Assembly: GCA_910579705.1 (NCBI GenBank)
Contig: CAJTUI010000010.1
Location: 1 to 64,000 of the forward strand
Length of the DNA stretch: 64,000 nt
DNA from: an uncultured Christensenella sp.
GTDB taxonomy: Bacteria; Bacillota; Clostridia; Christensenellales; Borkfalkiaceae
Reading direction: 5' to 3'
The translations under genes were made by a program, and so were the position numbers. Within the stretch, counting starts at the first letter, position 1, and each line of letters begins with the position of its first letter. Below, one piece after another: positions 52,823 to 60,373 of this stretch. The notes under the pieces are model-generated. The model was given only the letters and a program-made list of their open reading frames with translations. It had not been told where the DNA came from and made no database searches.

Positions 52823-52950
52823 CTAAAAAATAAAAGACTTCCGACTTAAATTTCTTTAAGTCGAAAGTCTTGTTACCTTTTTTAAGGCGTCAAACCCCGA
52901 GCGTTTAAGCTGTGATGACGAGGTTTGTCTTTTAACTACTCCCTTTCAAC
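52823..52950 (-). promoter_or_regulatory. yybP-ykoY (manganese) riboswitch with terminator
   Basis: On the minus strand the leader has GGGAGTAG at 52943-52936, the GTCATCAC segment and the closing GACTTT region, the pattern of the yybP-ykoY family. A terminator stem (AAGACTTTCGACTTAAA, loop GAAA, and its near complement) with ATTTTTT occupies 52872-52823. In known cases Mn2+ binding prevents termination. Placement before a cation exchanger is functionally sensible. The fold was judged by eye only. Confidence 0.7.
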
Positions 52951-52956
52951 GGGTAT

Positions 52957-52985
52957 ATCTTAATACTTCAAAATCGTGATGTCAA
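52957..52985 (-). promoter_or_regulatory. Promoter of the riboswitch-exchanger transcript
   Basis: TTGACA at 52985-52980, 17-base spacer, TAAGAT at 52962-52957, overlapping the end of nnr. Confidence 0.8.
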
Positions 52986-54410
52986 GTATTTTACAGCTTT
53001 TGGTAAATTATTTATTATATCTTTCGCGGTCGCGCACCAGTCCGTCCTTTGCTCCGAACTAATCTCGGCCGCAACGCCTAAGACAAACGCAGAGCAGACA
53101 GCCGCGTCGAAAGGCGCAAGCCCCCGCGCCGCACTGCCGCACATATAGCCCGTAAGCATATCGCCGCTGCCTGCCTTTGCAAGCGCGGTACTGCCGCGCG
53201 TGTTAATCGCCGCGCCGTCCTCGCCGCATATAATGCTGGCCGCGCCTTTCAGGAGCAGGGTCACGCCGTATTCCTTTGAAAACCTGCGCGCAAGCCCGAC
53301 CGTATCGGACAAAATTTCGTTAGTTCCAAGCCCCGTCAAACGTGAAAACTCTTTCACGTGCGGGGTCAGAACAACGCGGCAACGCTTTTGTTGCTTTAAT
53401 ATCTCTTTGCCGTACACGGACAGCGCGTTCAGCCCGTCTGCGTCTATTATAAGCGTTCCGCCGTATTCTGTAAGCAGTCTTTTGATTTGTGCGTAAAGCT
53501 CCTCGCTTACCCCGCACCCAGAGCCGATTGCTATCGCCTGAGCGTTCAAGTCGGGTTCGTCCGCGAAAATCGCCTGCGGAAATTTAGCGGCAAGCGCAAG
53601 TTTAACTTTCTCCTCGGTTACCAGCTTTACATATCCGCAACCCGACTTCAACGCCGCCTCCACGGCGAGCGCGGCCGCGCCGATATATTTCCAGCTACCC
53701 ACAACTATACACGCCGAACCGTAACTGCCCTTGTGCGTATTGCGTTTGCGCGCGGGGAAATACCGCTTAATATCCGTTTCCGTATACAAGTACATATAAT
53801 CGCAAGGCGGACAGACAATCCCAATATCCCGCTTTACAACCTTGCCGCAATAGTCGGCGCTGTCGCCAAAAAAGTGCCCGACCTTGTATTCCGCAACCGC
53901 GACCGTAACGTCTGCCTTAACCGCGGAGCCTAGCACAAGCCCGCAATCCCCGCTGATACCGCTAGGAATGTCCGCAGAAACGACGAACGCGCCGCAGGCG
54001 TTTATCTTTTCTATTACTTCCGCGTATCTGCCCGTAACTTCGCGCGACAGCCCCGTTCCGAATATACAGTCAACAATAACGTCCGCGGAAATCTCCCGCG
54101 CGTACTCGCCGCCGTAAGCCTTTCTTTCTCTGGCGCAGTCCTCGGACGCGGCTCCGTCAAAAGCGAAAACCTTTACGTCCGCGCCCCGACCGCGCAACAC
54201 CTCGGCGCAAACATAACCATCGCCGCCATTGTTGCCCGTACCGCAAACTACGAGAATGCTCTTCAAGCCGCGCTCTTCGGCGGCCCTTAAAACTTCCTCC
54301 GCGATACTTGCTCCCGCACGGCGCATAAGTGTCCGCGACGGTATGCCCGATACACTAACAGTATATTCGTCCGCGGCGCGCATTTGCGAATTAGTCAATA
54401 CTTTTTCCAT
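52968..54410 (-). CDS. nnr: Bifunctional NAD(P)H-hydrate epimerase/dehydratase
   Basis: 480 residues. The N-terminal epimerase domain (YjeF_N) has VVCGTGNNGGDGYVCAEVL and the metal-site region DCIFGTGL. The C-terminal ADP-dependent dehydratase has IIDADGLNALS, VVLTPHVKEFSRLTG and the catalytic AKAGSGDMLTG. The fused protein repairs damaged NAD(P)H. Its ATG overlaps the birA stop (TAATG-type). Not linked functionally to neighbours. Confidence 0.95.
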   Translation of the reverse strand: MEKVLTNSQMRAADEYTVSVSGIPSRTLMRRAGASIAEEVLRAAEERGLKSILVVCGTGNNGGDGYVCAEVLRGRGADVKVFAFDGAASEDCARERKAYGGEYAREISADVIVDCIFGTGLSREVTGRYAEVIEKINACGAFVVSADIPSGISGDCGLVLGSAVKADVTVAVAEYKVGHFFGDSADYCGKVVKRDIGIVCPPCDYMYLYTETDIKRYFPARKRNTHKGSYGSACIVVGSWKYIGAAALAVEAALKSGCGYVKLVTEEKVKLALAAKFPQAIFADEPDLNAQAIAIGSGCGVSEELYAQIKRLLTEYGGTLIIDADGLNALSVYGKEILKQQKRCRVVLTPHVKEFSRLTGLGTNEILSDTVGLARRFSKEYGVTLLLKGAASIICGEDGAAINTRGSTALAKAGSGDMLTGYMCGSAARGLAPFDAAVCSAFVLGVAAEISSEQRTDWCATAKDIINNLPKAVKYLTSRF

Positions 54411-55090
54411 TAAATTCTTAAAGACACCTCTGCGGAACTTATTTTTTTAAGACTTCCGCCAATCACGCAGATAAGACTTCCGTCCGCGTCCACGTCCACG
54501 GCGCAGGCCGTCTGCTCCCCGCAGGCCGTGCGGAGCGTCACCTCCCTGCCGAACCAGTTTATGTACTTTTTATATTCCGCCACGGAATATCTTTTACTTA
54601 AATTCGCGGTCAGTATATCCCTTACTTTTTCAAGCGGGATTTCCTCGCCCGTTTCCGAAGAGAGCGTTGTCGCAATCGCGCGAAGTTCTTCTGGGAGTCT
54701 GTTGTTGACGTTCACGCCGATACCGACAATCGAACGCGAGATAAAACTGCCAGTAAACGTGCTTTCTATGAGCGTGCCGCAAATTTTCTTGCCGTTCACC
54801 AGAACGTCGTTAGCCCAGCGTATAACGGGCTTTAAACCGAAACTTTCCACCGTGCGACAAACCGCCACGCTTGCATCCACCATAATCCTGAACGCCTCGG
54901 TTGTTTTGAAATCCTTATAATATCTCATAACGGACAGATACAGCCCGCCGTCGTCGGAAACGAAATTTCTGCCTTTCGTGCCCTTTCCTGCCGTCTGCCG
55001 TTTCGCAACTACGATAATATCCTTTTTACCGTGCTCGCGCTTACAGTACTCGTTCGTCGAATCTACGCTTTCAAGCTCAATAATCTTCAT
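54410..55090 (-). CDS. birA: Biotin-protein ligase (BirA, monofunctional)
   Basis: 226 residues, the short group I form lacking the N-terminal DNA-binding domain, so it is not a repressor. It attaches biotin to carboxylases. Motifs: AGKGTKGRNFVSDDGG (the adenylate loop), RWANDVLVNGKKICGTLIES and VGIGVNVN. Its start overlaps the recX end by 14 bases. Confidence 0.95.
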   Translation of the reverse strand: MKIIELESVDSTNEYCKREHGKKDIIVVAKRQTAGKGTKGRNFVSDDGGLYLSVMRYYKDFKTTEAFRIMVDASVAVCRTVESFGLKPVIRWANDVLVNGKKICGTLIESTFTGSFISRSIVGIGVNVNNRLPEELRAIATTLSSETGEEIPLEKVRDILTANLSKRYSVAEYKKYINWFGREVTLRTACGEQTACAVDVDADGSLICVIGGSLKKISSAEVSLRI

Positions 55091-55688
55091 AGCCCAACCG
55101 CTCCAACGCGCTCTTCGCCGTATCGTAGGAATAACCTTTCGACAACAGGTATTTAAAGCCTTTGTACATAGTCTGCTTATCCGTCGGCTTTCCGCGCATA
55201 TATTTTTCTAGAACCGCGAATGCCGCATCCCCGTCCTCTTCCGTATCTTCCAGCGCCGCCTCGATCGCGCCCCTTTCCGCGCCGCGCTTTATAAGGTCGG
55301 CTTCCAGCGCGCGCTTGCCCTTGCCTTTAACGCTCTGCACGTACGCCCTGCAATACGCGTAATCGTCTACGAATTTATGGTATTCCAGCCGTTCCAGCAC
55401 GTAATTTATCACGGCTTCCGTATAACCTTTCTTGGCGAGAAAACCGCTCATCTGGCTGCGCGTTTTCATAGACGCCGAAAGATGCGTCATCGCCTTGTCG
55501 AGCGCCGCGCTCTTTTCCGTTTCCAGCTGGATTTCGTCCAACCGCTCTTTTTCTATTTCCTCGCCCGCTTTAAGGTGGAATTTTATTGCCGTTTCAAGTT
55601 TAATGCCGCAATAAAACCTGCCGTCCACATATATGTTGCACCGCGCTTTGTCCTTAACCTGCGGCTCTATCGAAGTTATGATTGCCAT
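55077..55688 (-). CDS. recX: Regulatory protein RecX
   Basis: 203 residues with three-helix repeats (LDKAMTHLSASMKTRSQMSGFLAKKGY, then YAYCRAYVQSVKGKGKRALEADL, then YKGFKYLLSKGYSYDTAKSAL). Modulates RecA filaments. There is no ribosome binding site and the promoter lies so close to the ATG that a leaderless transcript is expected. Confidence 0.9.
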   Translation of the reverse strand: MAIITSIEPQVKDKARCNIYVDGRFYCGIKLETAIKFHLKAGEEIEKERLDEIQLETEKSAALDKAMTHLSASMKTRSQMSGFLAKKGYTEAVINYVLERLEYHKFVDDYAYCRAYVQSVKGKGKRALEADLIKRGAERGAIEAALEDTEEDGDAAFAVLEKYMRGKPTDKQTMYKGFKYLLSKGYSYDTAKSALERLGYEDY

Positions 55689-55694
55689 AAAATA

Positions 55695-55723
55695 ATTTTA
55701 ACATCGGCACGGCGATTTGTCAA
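55695..55723 (-). promoter_or_regulatory. Promoter of recX placing +1 at the start codon
   Basis: TTGACA at 55723-55718, 17-base spacer, TAAAAT at 55700-55695. Six bases lie between the -10 box and the ATG, the same geometry as at lspA. Confidence 0.7.
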
Positions 55724-55732
55724 TATAATAAA

Positions 55733-55761
55733 AATCCCGAAAAACTTTCGGGATTTAAGTT
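55733..55761 (-). terminator. Intrinsic terminator after yigZ
   Basis: AAATCCCGAAA, loop GTTT, TTCGGGATTTTT on the minus strand, directly after the stop at 55762. Confidence 0.8.
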
Positions 55762-56391
55762 TCATATTTTGAACGGAAAAAAGTATTCTCTGATTTTGCT
55801 TATCCTTATTCTGCCGTTCAGCCTGTCGATAGCACCGCGGTTGAATTGCTCCTCTTCGCTCTTTTTTACGGCGACGGTAAAAACAACCTCGTCGGCGTAG
55901 TCCACCGCCGTAACGTCCGCGCCGCTTTCCGAAAAATACCGCATAGCCGCGTCTACCGAGTTATACCCCACCGCGTAAAAACTTTCGCTGCACATCTCGT
56001 ACAGGACTTTCTGCGCCGCGTCCAGATTTTCGGCGGCGCAACCCGAATACGCGCGCAACAGCCCGCCCGCACCCAGCTTAATTCCGCCGAAATACCGAGT
56101 TACCACAACCGCGGTCTTATACAGCTTTTTGTTTTTTATTACTTCGAGTATCGGCATTCCCGCAGTGCCCTGCGGTTCGCCCGCGTCCGAAAAGCGCAAA
56201 AAATTACCCAAATCGTCGCAAATATACGCAAAACAGTTATGCGTGGCGTCCGCGTACTCGGCGCTTACGCGCGAGATAAACGCCTTAGCCTGCTCCTCGC
56301 CCTCGACGTGCGCCGAGGTTGTTATAAAGCGCGACTTTTCTATTACCTTCTCGCTCTTATGCTCGCCGTTTACAGAGAGATACCGCAACAT
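55762..56391 (-). CDS. yigZ: YigZ/IMPACT-family protein
   Basis: 209 residues. The N-terminal UPF0029 domain has KSEKVIEKSRFITTSAHVEGEEQA, then DATHNCFAYICDD, DAGEPQGTAGMPIL and VVVTRYFGGIKLGAGGL. The DUF1949 C-terminal domain follows. Related to eukaryotic IMPACT; a translation-linked role is suggested by the fold. Its ATG overlaps the tyrS stop. Confidence 0.93.
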   Translation of the reverse strand: MLRYLSVNGEHKSEKVIEKSRFITTSAHVEGEEQAKAFISRVSAEYADATHNCFAYICDDLGNFLRFSDAGEPQGTAGMPILEVIKNKKLYKTAVVVTRYFGGIKLGAGGLLRAYSGCAAENLDAAQKVLYEMCSESFYAVGYNSVDAAMRYFSESGADVTAVDYADEVVFTVAVKKSEEEQFNRGAIDRLNGRIRISKIREYFFPFKI

Positions 56392-57581
56392 TATACAAGA
56401 TTAATCTTAACGTGAATTTTCTTGCCCTTGTGCACCGTGTCGCCGCTGTTTACGGGCTCGTTAATGTCAGTGACCTTTTTATCGTTCAGGGAAACGCCGC
56501 CCTGCTGAATAAGCCGCCTTGCCTCGCCGTTGGACGCGCAGATGCCCGCCGCAACCAGAACCTGAATTATGGTCGCGTTTTCGCAGTGCACGTCCTTTTC
56601 GGGAAGTTCGCCCCCGCCGCCGAACGCCGCGCGCGCCTGATTTTGCGCAAGTATCGCCTTGTCCTCGCCGTGCACTATTTTCGTAAGCTCGTAAGCGAGC
56701 ACTTCCTTGGCCGCGTTGATACGCTCGTCCCTGTGCGCGACAAGCGCGTCGATTTGCGGAACGGGCAGGAACGTGAGAAGTTTAAGGCACTTTTCAACGT
56801 CCGCATCCGCGGTGTTGCGCCAGTACTGGTAGAACTCGTACGGGCTTGTCTTTGTTTCGTCAAGCCAGACCGCGCCTTTTTCGGTTTTGCCCATTTTCTT
56901 GCCTTCGCTTGTCGTGAGCAAAGTGAAAGTCATTGCGTAGGCGGGTTTCTTCTCTTTGACCCTGATAAGGTTTGCGCCCGCAAGAATATTGGACCACTGG
57001 TCGTCGCCGCCGAGTTCCAGCGCGCAACCGTAGTCTTTGAAGAGCTTTAAAAAATCATAGCCCTGCATAAGCATATAATTGAATTCGAGGAACGACAACC
57101 CGCGTTCAAGACGGGTTTCGAAACATTTCGCGCGGAGCATTTCGTTTACGGAAAAATGAACGCCGATGTCGCGGATAAATTGCAGATAGTTCAACCCCGT
57201 AAGCCAGTCGGCGTTGTTTACTATAATCGCGCCGTTATCGCCCTCGAAACTTATAAACTTGGACATCTGCTTTTTGAAACATTCCACGTGATAATCTATT
57301 GTTTCGCGCGTCATCATCTTGCGCATATCCGTCTTACCCGTGGGATCGCCTATCATAGCCGTTCCGCCGCCTATCAGGATTATGGGGCGGTGGCCTGCGT
57401 CCTGCATATGCTTCATTGCGATAAGCTGTAAAAAGTGGCCTATATGCAGGCTGTCGGCCGTGGGGTCGAAACCGATATAGAAAGTTACGCTTTCGCTGCC
57501 CAGAAGTTTATATAAATCTTCTTCGTATACCGTCTGTTTTACGAAACCTCTCTCGCGGAGAGTATCCATTACGTTGCTCAT
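56391..57581 (-). CDS. tyrS: Tyrosyl-tRNA synthetase
   Basis: 396 residues from ATG 57581 (AAAAGGAG upstream). Class I core: DSLHIGHFLQ for the HIGH motif and GKKMGKT for KMSKS, with GGDDQWSNI and the S4 RNA-binding domain at the C-terminus (GEARRLIQQGGVSLNDKKV). No T-box is seen upstream, although many Firmicutes tyrS genes carry one. Confidence 0.97.
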   Translation of the reverse strand: MSNVMDTLRERGFVKQTVYEEDLYKLLGSESVTFYIGFDPTADSLHIGHFLQLIAMKHMQDAGHRPIILIGGGTAMIGDPTGKTDMRKMMTRETIDYHVECFKKQMSKFISFEGDNGAIIVNNADWLTGLNYLQFIRDIGVHFSVNEMLRAKCFETRLERGLSFLEFNYMLMQGYDFLKLFKDYGCALELGGDDQWSNILAGANLIRVKEKKPAYAMTFTLLTTSEGKKMGKTEKGAVWLDETKTSPYEFYQYWRNTADADVEKCLKLLTFLPVPQIDALVAHRDERINAAKEVLAYELTKIVHGEDKAILAQNQARAAFGGGGELPEKDVHCENATIIQVLVAAGICASNGEARRLIQQGGVSLNDKKVTDINEPVNSGDTVHKGKKIHVKINLV

Positions 57582-57600
57582 TAAAAACTCCTTTTCAACC

Positions 57601-57629
57601 ATATTAACACCATAGCCGAAATTTTGCAA
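57601..57629 (-). promoter_or_regulatory. Promoter of tyrS
   Basis: TTGCAA at 57629-57624, 17-base spacer, TAATAT at 57606-57601 on the minus strand, just upstream of the ribosome binding site. Confidence 0.65.
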
Positions 57630-57633
57630 TTAA

Positions 57634-57705
57634 AAAAGCGGTAAAGCACAAGCTTAAACCGCAAAAATATTTAATCCCCGCCGATTACGGCAGGGATTTT
57701 CTTTA
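57634..57705 (-). terminator. Tandem terminators after sigK
   Basis: Two hairpins in series on the minus strand: AATCCCTGCC/GGCGGGGATT directly after the sigK stop, and GCGGTTTAAGC/GCTTTACCGC followed by TTTTTT. They insulate tyrS from sigK. Confidence 0.8.
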
Positions 57706-57709
57706 CAAA

Positions 57710-58414
57710 TCAGTCGGTAAAAAAGTCGTCCTTGGACAAATTTTCGCGCGCCTTTTCAATCGCGCGTTTTTCTATTCTGGAAATATAAGAACGCGATATG
57801 CCAAGCTTTTTCGCAACTTCCCTCTGCGGCATAGCCGTGCCGTCTTCCAGCCCGTATCTCAGCGACAAAATTACGAATTCGCGCTCGTTCAGAAACTTTT
57901 TCAGGTATGCGACGAATTTTTCGCGCTGTATGCTCTTCTCCACCTGCGCAAACACGCTTTCCTCTTTTTCGGCGAGAAGGTCTATAAGCGTAAGCTCGTT
58001 TCCGTCTTTGTCCACGCCCACGGGGTCGGACAGAGAAACGTTGTTTTTATGCTTTTTACCCGAACGCAACAGCATTAAAATTTCGTTCTCTATACACCGC
58101 GCGGTATAAGTGGCAAGCTGAGTGCCCTTTCCTTCCTGAAAGGTGCTGATTGCCTTAATGAGCCCGATAGACCCGACCGACAGCAAATCGTCCGTTTCGG
58201 CCGCGCCCGTGTATTTCTTGACGATATGCGCCACAAGCCGCATATTGTGCCTGATTAATATGTTTTTTGCCTCCGTATCGCCCGCGCGCGCCAGCGCGAG
58301 ATACTTGCTCTCGTCCTCGGGCGACAAAGGTTTCGGGAACGTGCCGTTGTCGCGCACCAGCCCCGTAAAAAAGAAAATTTTGCCGAAAAGCAGACTTAAA
58401 AAATCGAAAAACAT
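57710..58414 (-). CDS. sigK: Sporulation sigma factor SigK
   Basis: 234 residues, uninterrupted. Conserved parts include GTFPKPLSPEDESKYL, the region 2 block RHNMRLVAHIVKKYTGAAETDDLLSVGSIG, ATYTARCIENEILMLLRSGKK, DPVGVDKDGNELTLIDLL and the region 4 helix-turn-helix MPQREVAKKLGISRSYISRIEK. The short hydrophobic N-terminal segment (FFDFLSLLFGKIFFFTG) is the pro-peptide that keeps it inactive until cleavage in the mother cell. AGAGGTAAGG precedes the ATG. No skin-type element splits the gene. Confidence 0.95.
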   Translation of the reverse strand: MFFDFLSLLFGKIFFFTGLVRDNGTFPKPLSPEDESKYLALARAGDTEAKNILIRHNMRLVAHIVKKYTGAAETDDLLSVGSIGLIKAISTFQEGKGTQLATYTARCIENEILMLLRSGKKHKNNVSLSDPVGVDKDGNELTLIDLLAEKEESVFAQVEKSIQREKFVAYLKKFLNEREFVILSLRYGLEDGTAMPQREVAKKLGISRSYISRIEKRAIEKARENLSKDDFFTD

Positions 58415-58461
58415 ACCTTACCTCTAAGGGTAATGTATGTTTCCGACAGTTTGTACTATGC
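58411..58461 (-). promoter_or_regulatory. SigE/SigK-type promoter of sigK inside a palindrome
   Basis: GCATAGT at 58461-58455, a 15-base spacer and CATACATT at 58439-58432, close to the consensus of SigE promoters and matching the CATA-N3-TA core of SigK. A 12-bp inverted repeat with one mismatch (58411-58440, centre TCTAAG) covers the -10 box, ribosome binding site and start codon. Confidence 0.55.
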
Positions 58462-58477
58462 TGAAAAGCATAATTAT

Positions 58478-60373
58478 TTATTCTAATTCGAATGCACCCG
58501 TGTACAGCTGATAATACTTTCCTCTCTCGGAAATAAGCTGCTCGTGGTCGCCGCGCTCGATAATCTCGCCGTGTTCGAGAACCATAATCGCCTTGCTGTT
58601 TCTTACGGTCGACAGTCTGTGCGCGATAACGAACACCGTCCTGCCCTCCATAAGCTTATCCATAGCCTGCTCGATAAGTTTTTCCGTACGCGTGTCTATC
58701 GATGACGTCGCCTCGTCGAGTATGAGCACGGGGCACTGCGACACCATAGCGCGCGCTATCGCAAGCAACTGCCTTTGACCCTGAGATAGGTTTGCTCCGT
58801 CGCCAGTAATTACCGTGTCGTATCCGTCGGGCAGGTGCGTAATAAAGAAATCGGCGTTTGCAAGCTTTGCGGCGGCTTTGCACTCCTCGTCCGTCGCGTT
58901 GAGTCTGCCGTAACGGATGTTGTCCATAACAGTGCCCGTAAACAGGTGAGTGTCCTGCAACACCACGCCCAGACTTTTTCTCAAATCGTCCTTTTTAATG
59001 CTCTTGATGTCCAGTCCGTCATAGGTAATCTCGCCAGACTGAATATCGTAAAACCTGTTGATAAGGTTCGTAATCGTCGTCTTGCCCGCGCCCGTGGAAC
59101 CGACGAACGCAATTTTCTGGCCGGGCTTTGCGTAAAGACTGATATTTTTAAGAATTACTTTTTCGGACGTGTATCCGAACACTACGTCGTTAAAGCGTAT
59201 GTCGCCTTTAAGCGGCACATAGTCGTGTCCGCCGTCTTCGCGCGGTTTTTTCCAGGCCCAGACACCTTCCTCGTATTCGCCGTAAGTCAAAGTAACGTCG
59301 CCGCCCTTGTCTTCGGGAGAAGTATCTACCATTTCGAATATTCGTTCCGCGCCCGCAAGAGCCATAACTATGGCGTTGAACTGTTGCGACACCTGCATAA
59401 TCGGCATATTGAACTGCCTGGTATACGCGAGGAACGACACAAGCATACCCGCCGAAACGGCTATTCCGCCGCCCTGAGCCGCGCTGTACGCAGAAAGCAA
59501 AGCATACTGCGCGCCCGAAACTATGAGTATAAACCCTACCACAGCAACCAAAACATACTGCAGATAGCCGAGATTGTTGTTTACGGGGCCCATAACGAAC
59601 GCGTAAGTATTTGCCTTGCTCCCGACTTCGTTAAGCTCGTCGTTGAGTACTTTGAAACGTTCGCGCGCTTTCTGCTCGTGACAAAAAACTTTGATTACCT
59701 TCTGACCTTCGGTCATTTCTTCGACGTAGCCGTTGAGCGCGCCGAGTGAGCGTTGCTGTTTAAGGAAGTTTTTCGCCGACCTGCTGCCTATTATCTTGAT
59801 AAGAACTACCATTATAAACAGCATAACGGTAATCAACAGCGTCAGGGTAAAGCTGAAATACAGCATAAACGCAAAGACAAACAATAACGATAAAAGGGAC
59901 GAAATTATCTGCGGGATCGTCTGCGACAGCAACTGGCGCATAGTGTCCACGTCGTTCGTATAAAGGCTCATCAAATCGCCGTGGGTATGAGTATCGAAAA
60001 ACTTCAAAGGCAGATACTGCATCTTCGAAAACATTTCGTCGCGCATTTTTTTCAGCGTGCCCTGCGCAATATACATCATTATCCTGTTATATCCGAACGC
60101 CGAGAGAACGCCAACAACGTAGATACAGGCTATGATTATTACGTTTGTATAGATTAATTTTATATCAGCGCCCGCGCCCTTGGTAAGCTCCGTTATTATC
60201 GGCGCGAAACGCGACGCGCCCAGAACGTTTGCCGCCGAAGAAAGTATTACAAACAATACTACGAAAAAGGTAGCGGCTTTGTATCCAGAAAACGCATAAG
60301 AAAGAAGTCTGCCAAGCGTTTTTACGGGGTTCTTTGCGCCCCTGTATTTGTTTTTTCCCTGCTTACCGCTCAT
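58478..60373 (-). CDS. ABC exporter half-transporter (MdlB-like)
   Basis: 631 residues from the ATG at 60373 behind GGAGGTGA. Six-helix membrane domain (about 25-335) fused to an ATPase with Walker A VGSTGAGKT, signature NLSQGQRQ and Walker B VLILDEATSS. Partner of the upstream half-transporter in a heterodimeric exporter. Overlaps it by 11 bases. A 25-residue insertion (WAWKKPREDGGHDYVPLKG) just before the nucleotide-binding domain is extra. Likely drug or lipid exporter regulated by MarR. Confidence 0.93.
   Translation of the reverse strand: MSGKQGKNKYRGAKNPVKTLGRLLSYAFSGYKAATFFVVLFVILSSAANVLGASRFAPIITELTKGAGADIKLIYTNVIIIACIYVVGVLSAFGYNRIMMYIAQGTLKKMRDEMFSKMQYLPLKFFDTHTHGDLMSLYTNDVDTMRQLLSQTIPQIISSLLSLLFVFAFMLYFSFTLTLLITVMLFIMVVLIKIIGSRSAKNFLKQQRSLGALNGYVEEMTEGQKVIKVFCHEQKARERFKVLNDELNEVGSKANTYAFVMGPVNNNLGYLQYVLVAVVGFILIVSGAQYALLSAYSAAQGGGIAVSAGMLVSFLAYTRQFNMPIMQVSQQFNAIVMALAGAERIFEMVDTSPEDKGGDVTLTYGEYEEGVWAWKKPREDGGHDYVPLKGDIRFNDVVFGYTSEKVILKNISLYAKPGQKIAFVGSTGAGKTTITNLINRFYDIQSGEITYDGLDIKSIKKDDLRKSLGVVLQDTHLFTGTVMDNIRYGRLNATDEECKAAAKLANADFFITHLPDGYDTVITGDGANLSQGQRQLLAIARAMVSQCPVLILDEATSSIDTRTEKLIEQAMDKLMEGRTVFVIAHRLSTVRNSKAIMVLEHGEIIERGDHEQLISERGKYYQLYTGAFELE

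Noticed and set aside
58835..59749. A 304-codon plus-strand open frame within the exporter gene
   Set aside because: Antisense of a conserved ABC transporter; no start signals.
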